A DNA stretch of 64,000 bases. Origin: Panopea generosa. Its lineage: Eukaryota > Mollusca > Bivalvia > Adapedonta > Hiatellidae. Location: the NCBI GenBank assembly GCA_029582155.1, contig CM055898.1, positions 37,395,458 to 37,459,457 on the forward strand, in the 5' to 3' direction. Numbering within the stretch: position 1 is the first letter of the stretch; the number at the start of each line of letters is the position of its first letter. The notes under the pieces are model-generated. The model did not search any database and was not told the origin of the DNA. It was given only the letters and a program-made list of their open reading frames with translations. This document shows, piece after piece, positions 14,301 through 23,300 of this stretch. The position numbers and the translations under genes are program-made.

Positions 14301-17300
14301 AAACCGTGTAGTTTAAAAATAGTCATAGCAAAAAAACAAGCATGGGGACCTATTTTTTTTTTTTTAGTGTTTTAAACTTGTCTTACTTTAAAGTACTTGT
14401 GTGCAAAATTTAAAAAAGATCTCCGCGCTAGAACTTACTCAAAAAAAACGTCTTTAACTTAGTTATTGTAGTAAAATTGATGACTGGGAAAGCTTCTGAA
14501 AAGTTTCAATCAAATACATTGAGTGGTTGGTGAGATATGGACTTGATGGTACTTGCACGCAAAACTTTAACCAGAATTTAACCAAAATAATCAAAGCGCG
14601 AGATTTAATTCTTGATGGTTTAATTAAATTGAAAACATGAAACTTTTTCTTGAACCATGTTTGACATTGCCTGTTTAAACGAAGAACAGTATTAAAAAAC
14701 GAACCTGCGGCATTTTGACAATATTCTTCATCTGACCCGTCTGTGCAGTCTTTTTCACCGTCACATCTCCAAGTCTGCTTTATGCACATTCCGTCGTTAC
14801 ATTGAAACTGATCGCTGGAACAGGCTGTAGATACAATTTGTTTGATAGGCGTATTGGTTTTATATTTAAATTGCCGAGATGGGTCAGCTTTACCTTATAT
14901 TTGATTTTTATACCATACTGACCAGACGAATGTTAGTATAGTGATACACCTTCTTATGGAATAATTGAATTGATTGATTAAAAATTTAGCATCATTTTTA
15001 TGCCATCGACGGCTAACAGACGAACAGTTAACCTAACCATTGTTTCCTGGGATCCTGTAAGGTTAACAGGTATTTAGCACACCCCATCTTTGCAAGTATT
15101 TGACAATTTTCACAACTGAATCAGTGGTGAAAGACGAATGGTAATGGAATTGTGCTGACACAATGTCGTATATCACTCATCACGGAGACTGTCGCCGGAT
15201 GGGGGATTCGAAATCGAGACCCCGAGACCCCTGGATTGATAGCCAGACGCTCTTCCGACTGAGCTAATCTGACCCGGCGTCTTAAAATAAAACATATGAC
15301 ATACCTCTGTATGCTCTAACAACAATACTACTAGTAGTTCTTATTGATCAACAAAAATACTTGCTCCAATGACGTAATAAATACACCACTGGTCAATAGT
15401 CACAATTCTTGAATAATCACACGATTTGTATACGGACCGAAATGAAATACTAGTACATGCAATGACAGGTTTAAATATTTCTGTTTAATTCAAGAGAATA
15501 TTGTAAATTTCACAATAGCCGTGTGAGAAAAGTGATTGGTTTACCGACTCCGTCAAAAGTAACATTTGAAACAATGCCTTTAGATACGACAATCAAGGAA
15601 TTAAATTGGTTTTACGGCGCGCTCAATAACTGCAATAACGTCAATATCATCATAAGCACATTTAGCTTAATAAAAGGAAAGGAAAACCTGCAGAATCTGT
15701 CATTGCACTAATACATTTTTTAAGTATTGGTGATACTCATCACCTCTCGTTTCACTGCGTTTAACATCGGTGTGTTTTATAACCACAGAGAGATTATTTG
15801 TGGGTAAATTAACATTAAAACCAAAATACCTCCCCCTCCACCCCAACACACACTTTTGTTCTTAACACTTAACAAAACAAAACGTTCTGACATGATGTCG
15901 GTTTTGTTACAATATCAAATAGATTGGAAGGTAAATATAACCATTTGCCATTTGTTACATTTGTCTTTCAAGATTTAAAATTTATCAATACATTAACCAT
16001 TGCTGACAAATAATCCTAATGGGTGTGTCAATACCTAATTTGAGGCACACCATGTACATATAATAACCCTAAATACATCATTTGCATGACTAGAATAATA
16101 TAAATTGGTAAAGCATATTAGTAATACTAATAAAATACTACCTAAAATAATTCCAGCAAAATTTTAAAATATAGTGTAAGCGATAGAGATGATCTTCTGG
16201 TTCAAGATTATTTTATCAATGTTTTAAATATGCGATACCATTATGCACTACCTCCAAATCATTTGGTAATAAACCAGTTCTTGTTAATGGATCTATTGTC
16301 TTGTACCAACATATACAGTTTATTAATGCTGGATATCCTTCTACATTCGAAGTTGTTCAGTTTTATACATATATACAAAACAGACATATGCCATAACTTC
16401 ACCTCAGAGGGCATTATACCGGTACCAGTTCATGAAAAAGGATCTATAGTTGAAATAATCTTGTATCAGCATGCACATGTTAACCACAGCAGGATACCCG
16501 TTCACGAAAATGAAGAAATTACAGAAAATTAAACTTTCATGAAAATCAAAATAATAAATCTAAAAAAAAAAAAAGATTAAACCTTAAAAAACAAAACAGA
16601 TACACTTTAAAAAAGGGGCCAATTTTGCCCCAAGGGTCATGGTTTTGAACAAAGTTGAGAGAGGACCACAGACTGACCGTATTTGTCAAACGTCAAAGCT
16701 CAAGACCTTGTACTACAAACTTTAACATCCTAAAAAAACAAAATTTCTAAGTTCAAAAGGGAAATGATTCCATCAAAATGCAATCACGAGTTATGATTCT
16801 TGTCTCTATGAGTTTCCCAGAGGATGCTGAACACACATGTAAAGCCTCATTCATGTCCAATGACAGGTTGATGAAATAAGTAACATCTCACAAACTTTAA
16901 CCTGGTAAAAACCTCTTACCAAATTGTCTAAATCCAAAAGGGCCATTACTCAGTCAAAATGCAACCCAGAGTTATTGTTTCTATCTCTGTGCGTTCCATT
17001 GATGATGCTGAACACACACGTGAAGTTTCATTCATATCGAATGAGTGGTTGCATAAATATCTTACCTAATAAAAAACTTTTACCTGAAAAATTAAGTCCA
17101 AAAGGGCCATAATTCTGCCAAAATGCTACCAAGAGTATTATGGTTCTTATGTCTTTGAGTTCCATTAATGATCCTGACACACGTGTTGTTTCATTCATAT
17201 CGAATGAGTGATTGCATAGATATCTTACCGGATAATAAACGTTAACCTGAAAAATTAAATCCAGAAATGGCCTGCCAAATGCAACCCAGAGTTTTGGTTC

Positions 17301-20300
17301 TTTTATCTGCGTGTTTCATTGATGATTCTGAATACACATGTGTTTATGAATAAAACTTCACATCAAATGAGTGGTTGCATAGATATCTTAACTGATAAAA
17401 AACATCAACTTGAAAACCAATGCTGACGCCGACGTCGAGGCGAGTACAATAACGCCCCTATTCTACGAATAGTCGAGCTTAAAAAAACCTGTGCCATTTT
17501 GACAATTTTCTTCATGTGACCCGTCTGTGCAGTCTTTTGCACTGTCACGTTTCCAAATCTGCGCTAAAAATATTCCGTTGTTACATCGAAACGTTCCGCT
17601 GAATCAGGCTGTACATACAATTTGTTTAATAGGCGTATTGATTTTATATTTGAATTGCGGAGATCGGTAGTTTTACTATATATTTCTATAACATAAAATC
17701 GTAAATATGGCATACCTTTGAATGCTTTAACAACAATAATAGTTATTTTTTATCAAAAACATTCTCAAATGCTTGCTCCAATGGCATAATGACAACACTA
17801 AATATTTTATTTATAAAATCAAATATGCAAAACCAATTTCTATGTTTAACAAATTTTAAAAATATTTAAAATACATTACACAATATAGAAAGAATAATAA
17901 CAACAGCAAAAGAAAAACTTGGACAGCATAACGACAAATTGGACAAATTACAACTAAATTAATGACATCAACAAACTGATTTCTGATTACTGACTTCGAG
18001 TGTTAATTTCTTCTTCTCTTTACCTCAACCCTCCTACTCTTATCTACTACTCTTTCTTTACACTCTATTTAACTTATTTTATTTTTCATTTTATACAATA
18101 TTTAATTTAAAAAAAATAATTATTTATATAACACATTGTGGCATTGTTTCATTAAAAGACAGAACATATATTAGTAAAATGTAAAACAAACAAATAACAG
18201 TTATGTTGTTTTTGCTTTGTTTTATTATAACTTATTCTTTAGAAAGAAATTTCATTATTGTGAACAGTTTCAATATTCATTGTTAGAATTTATAAAAATA
18301 GTCTGAATGTACTTATTAATATAGACGTTGTAAATCTCAACATGTTAGTATAGTATAATAGTTTTGGACAATGTGTAACTATGTACATATATGAATGTGT
18401 ATAATGAGAAATTAAATATTTAAAGAGAAAAAAATAATGAATACACCAGCTGGTCAATAGACACAATGCTTGAATAATCACACAATTGGTATATGGACGA
18501 AAATGAAATACGTACAATAATGAAAGATTAAAATTTTACTGTTAAACTAGAGAATACTGTAACTTTCATAATCCCCATGTGAGAATAGTGACTGGTTTAC
18601 CAACTCCGTTAAAAGCAACATTTGGAACAATGACTTTTGAAAAGATGATAACTAAGGGAGTCAGTTTGTTGTCGGTTTTATGGCGCGGTCAAAAACTACA
18701 ATAACGACACTATCATCTTTAGCACATGTAGATAAAGTAAATATATATAACCAGGAGTCAAGAAAATCCGCTGAATCTTTCAATGCACTAATACATTTTT
18801 TAAATAATGGTGATACTCATCACCACTCGATTCGTTGTAATCGGTGTGTTTTATATCCACAGAGAGATTATTTGTGGATAAAGTAACATTGAAACCAAAA
18901 TACACACACATTCACACACACACACACACACACACATACTTTTGTTCTTAAAACTAAACAAAACGAAACGTTTTGACATAATGTCGGTTTTGTCACAGTA
19001 TCAAAAAGATTGGAAGGTAAATCACCATGGTGCCGACCTTATTAAAAGTATTAATCAAAGCGCGAGTTTCAATTAGTTTTAGATTATTAAAAACATTTGA
19101 AACTTGTTTTTTCAACCATGTTTGACATTACATGTGTAAACGAAGAACAATATTACAAAACGAACCTGTGGCATTTTGACAATATTCTTCATCTGACCCG
19201 TCTATGCAGTCTTTCCCACCGTCACATTTCCAAGTCTGCTTTATGCACATTCCATCGTTACATTTAAATTGATCGCTGGAACAGACTGTAGATACAATTT
19301 GTTTTATAAGTGTATAAATTTTATCTTTAAATTGCGGAGATGAGGAAGTTTAACGGTATTTTCGTTTTTTAAAGCATATGGATAAGACGTAGTATAGTGA
19401 CACACCTTGTCATAAAATCGAAATAATGGCATACCTCTGTATGCTTTAACAACGATAATAGTTCTTATTACTCAATAACATTCTCGAATACGTAATAAAT
19501 ACACCATCTGGTCAATAGACACAATGCTTGAATAATCACACGATTGGTAAATGGACACAAATGAAATATGTACAATGACAAATTTAAATTTTACTATTAA
19601 ATTCAAGAGAATATTGTAAATTTTATAATCCCTATTTGAGAATAGTTATTGGTTTACCGACTCCGTTAAAAGCAACATTTGAAACAATGACTTTAGATAT
19701 GATAATTAACGGTTTTGTGGTTTTGTAGCGCTCAATAACTGCAATATCGTCGATATCATCTTTAGCACATAAGTAAATCTACCCAAGCAAGAAAACCCGC
19801 TGAATCTGTCAATGCACTAATACTTTTTTTAAGATATTGGTGAAGGTCGTCACCTCTCGTTTCCCTGGTTTGTTTCATACCAACAAAGAGATAATTTATG
19901 GATAAACTTACATTGAAACCAAAATATAAAATTAAAAGCATATCAAACTTGTTCTTGAACCAAGTTTGCCATATATATGATTAAACAAAGACATAGTTGG
20001 CATAATGTTTTAAATGATTCAAGACGTTCCGATACGAAATTGATTGCAACATGATGTACAAAAAACGTACTAGTGTTATTGGGACAGTAAGCCTCGTCAA
20101 ATCCATCGCCACAATCATCATCGCCGTCACATATCGCAAGTACACTGATACATTTTCCGCTCGGACATTGGATTTGTTCCTCGGAACAGATTACTGTTAA
20201 AAACAAAACACCATAACATTTGTACATGAATTTGAATACATTAAATATCAGGATCGTTGACAAAGAAGACAGCATATCGAGATCAGCAAAACACCCCTTG

Positions 20301-23300
20301 GCACAATTAGCATTTCTTTAAATTAATATCTCTTGATTCAATATTTTTGGCACCAAATTAAATTGATAAAAATGGAGATAAAAGTGACCAGTCTCGTTCT
20401 TAATCAATTAGGATACGCATTTACCTGATCCGTTTACCTGACGAGGTACCTGCCAGATTTATTAGGATCGTTGACTAAAAAGACAATATATTGAGATCAG
20501 TAAAATACCCCTGGTGGATCTTTAACACGCCATATTTCTTTGTTAATAAATAATTTTGGTACTGAAGTAAAACTGATAAAAACGTTTACATTTTCTAATT
20601 ACTTTTCTTCTGAATTAAAACTATTATCAGTTGCAAACGAAAACTGTTGATTTTACAGCTCAGCAATTAAAGCCGGATAGTTCTAGATTTAGTCGGCCCA
20701 GTGTCAGTATAATGTAACAGATGTGGTAAAGCGTCCGGGTCATACCAAAGCCTTAAAATGGTACCAAAAGCTTCATCGCTTGGCGCTAAACATTTAGAAG
20801 ATATTTCTATGTCTGGTCGGCCCGGTGTCAGGATGATGTGACTGAGTGGGGTATCATACCATATGTCTGCGGCGTGGTACTCCAGTGTGGCAGCGCTCAG
20901 AATACTGTCGCAATATAACTTAAAATTGTTGAAAGCGACGCTACACACAATACAACAGCAACAACATACAGTAATCGTTGATCTGTCAATACAAGCGTTT
21001 TTTGTATTACTTACGAGAATCATTTACTGGCGGTAACGTGTCCTCTGCCGACGTGTTGTAGAGGTCACATGTATCTACGTGTAGTATGGACTGTGATAGT
21101 TCGCTTATAGACAACGCCAACGTATCCATTTGCAACGTTGTGTCATGTATATTTGAATTTAGAAAAGCAACTTCTGTTTCAACATCTCCAATTCTATCGT
21201 TTAACATGCTCGAACTACTACCCGCCGCATTCAGCACCTCGACCTCTCTCTGGAATTCCTTAACCTGATTGGCAAGCTGCTGAAGATCTGTTCCCACTGC
21301 TTGGACCTCGTCAAATGTATTATCTATGTCAGGCCCTATGGACAAAAACAGTGCAAGTTTACACTTTACACCAACAGTTATGGTGTGTGCATTTTAAGTA
21401 GAAGAAATAATAGATCTAGGCATTATTATCATTATTAGCCGAGCGTTATGCCAAAGGTATAGATAGCTCTGCTTTAATATGTTGTCGTGTTCAAGCTTTG
21501 CAGTGTTGATCACCGTCAAAATAATCATACGCGACAGGGACTACTTTTTATTCCACATTTTTTTACATGTATTTAAATAAAGGCAAGAAGAAACAAATCA
21601 TTCAACAAGGAGAAACAAATTATTCAATAAAAATATATTGTGAACATTGTATAATGGCAATTCTTTAAAACAATTGTTGCATAAAATAAACCGTCCAAAA
21701 CGCTATAATAATATTAATCAAATCAAGAAAGGCGTATGAATATTTAATAAAGACCGGCTATCAGTACTTTAAAATACTTTGATTTATGTTAACGTCTCAA
21801 AACTTGAGCTAATGACTAAAGTATGCATTAACCCATTACTTTATATAGACGACTTTGGACACCTCTAATATAGACGCCTTTGGATACCTCTAATATAGAC
21901 GCCTTTGGACACCTAATATAGACGCCTTTTGACACCTCTAATATAGAAGGCTTTTGAATTAGTGGATAAATTATGTTTATATTAACTGACAGAGTGGAAA
22001 ACAATGCAGGAAATGTTCTGATTGCTCATTACGAGCAATATAAACTCTTCTTGCACTGTTTTCAAAGGCCTTCCCTGATTAGTGCAGGAAAACGCGTATC
22101 TATGGAGAAAAGGGTTAAAGAACTCAAGGACATTTATTTCACCCAGTAATAATCAGACATGTGCTACTTTTTTTTCTACCATTTCACTCACAGCTATTAT
22201 ATGAAAAGTGAAGGAACTAGTATGGAAACAAGATCAAATATTGCAAACGTTGACAGTTCAATAACCGCTCTGGGAGAAATTATTAAATTATTTGATAATG
22301 CCGTTTTCATAAATTTTAAGTATCCTGATATTGTTGCATAACTACTATGTAGAGAGTGTTAATATTCATTGATGGAAAATGATAACGCGCACACAATTTG
22401 TTCCCAATTATGAATTTTTTGGCAACTCAAGGGTGTGTAACTCATCCAATAATGATCAGATTGGGATAATTGATAATAGAATCAAACTAAAGAGTTAAAT
22501 AATCATACTAAATAGTTAATGCATCATACTATAGAGTTAAAGAATCATATTATAGAGTTTAAGAATCAAATTATACAGTTTAAGAATCAAATTATAGAGT
22601 TTAAGAATCAAATTATAGAGTTAAAGAATTTTACTATAGAGTTAAAGAATCATATTATAGAGTTTAAGAATCTTACTATAGAGTTAAAGAATCTTACTAT
22701 AGAGTTAAATAATCAAATTATAGAGTTGAAGAATTATACTAGAGAGTTTAAGATCATTTGATGTTAACGAATCGTATTATATAGTTAAAAGGTCACGTTA
22801 TAGTGATAAGGTTCTTGCTATGAGTTAATGGTCACATTGTGAATTAAAAGGTCATATTATAGAGTGAGCCTCAGTATGAATGTGAAGATTGGAGTGAAAA
22901 AAGGTATGAATGTGAAGATTGGAGTGAAGCATAGTATGAATGTGAAGATTAGAATGAACCTCAGTATGAATGTGAAGATTTGAGTGGAACAAAGTATGAA
23001 TGTGAAGTTGGATTGAAACAAGGTATGAACGTGAAGATTGGACTGAAACATAGTATGAATGTGAAGATTGGAGTGAAACAAAGTATAAATGTGAAGTTTT
23101 GGAGTGAAACAAAGTATGAATGTGAAGATTGGAGTGACACAATTATAAATGTGAAAACTGGAGTGAAACAAAGTATGAATGTGAAGTTGGAGTGAAACAA
23201 TTATAAATGTGAAAACTGGAGTGAAACAAAGTATGAATGTGAAGATTGGAGTGAAACTCAGTATGAATGTGAAGATTGGAGTGAAACAAAGTATGAATGT

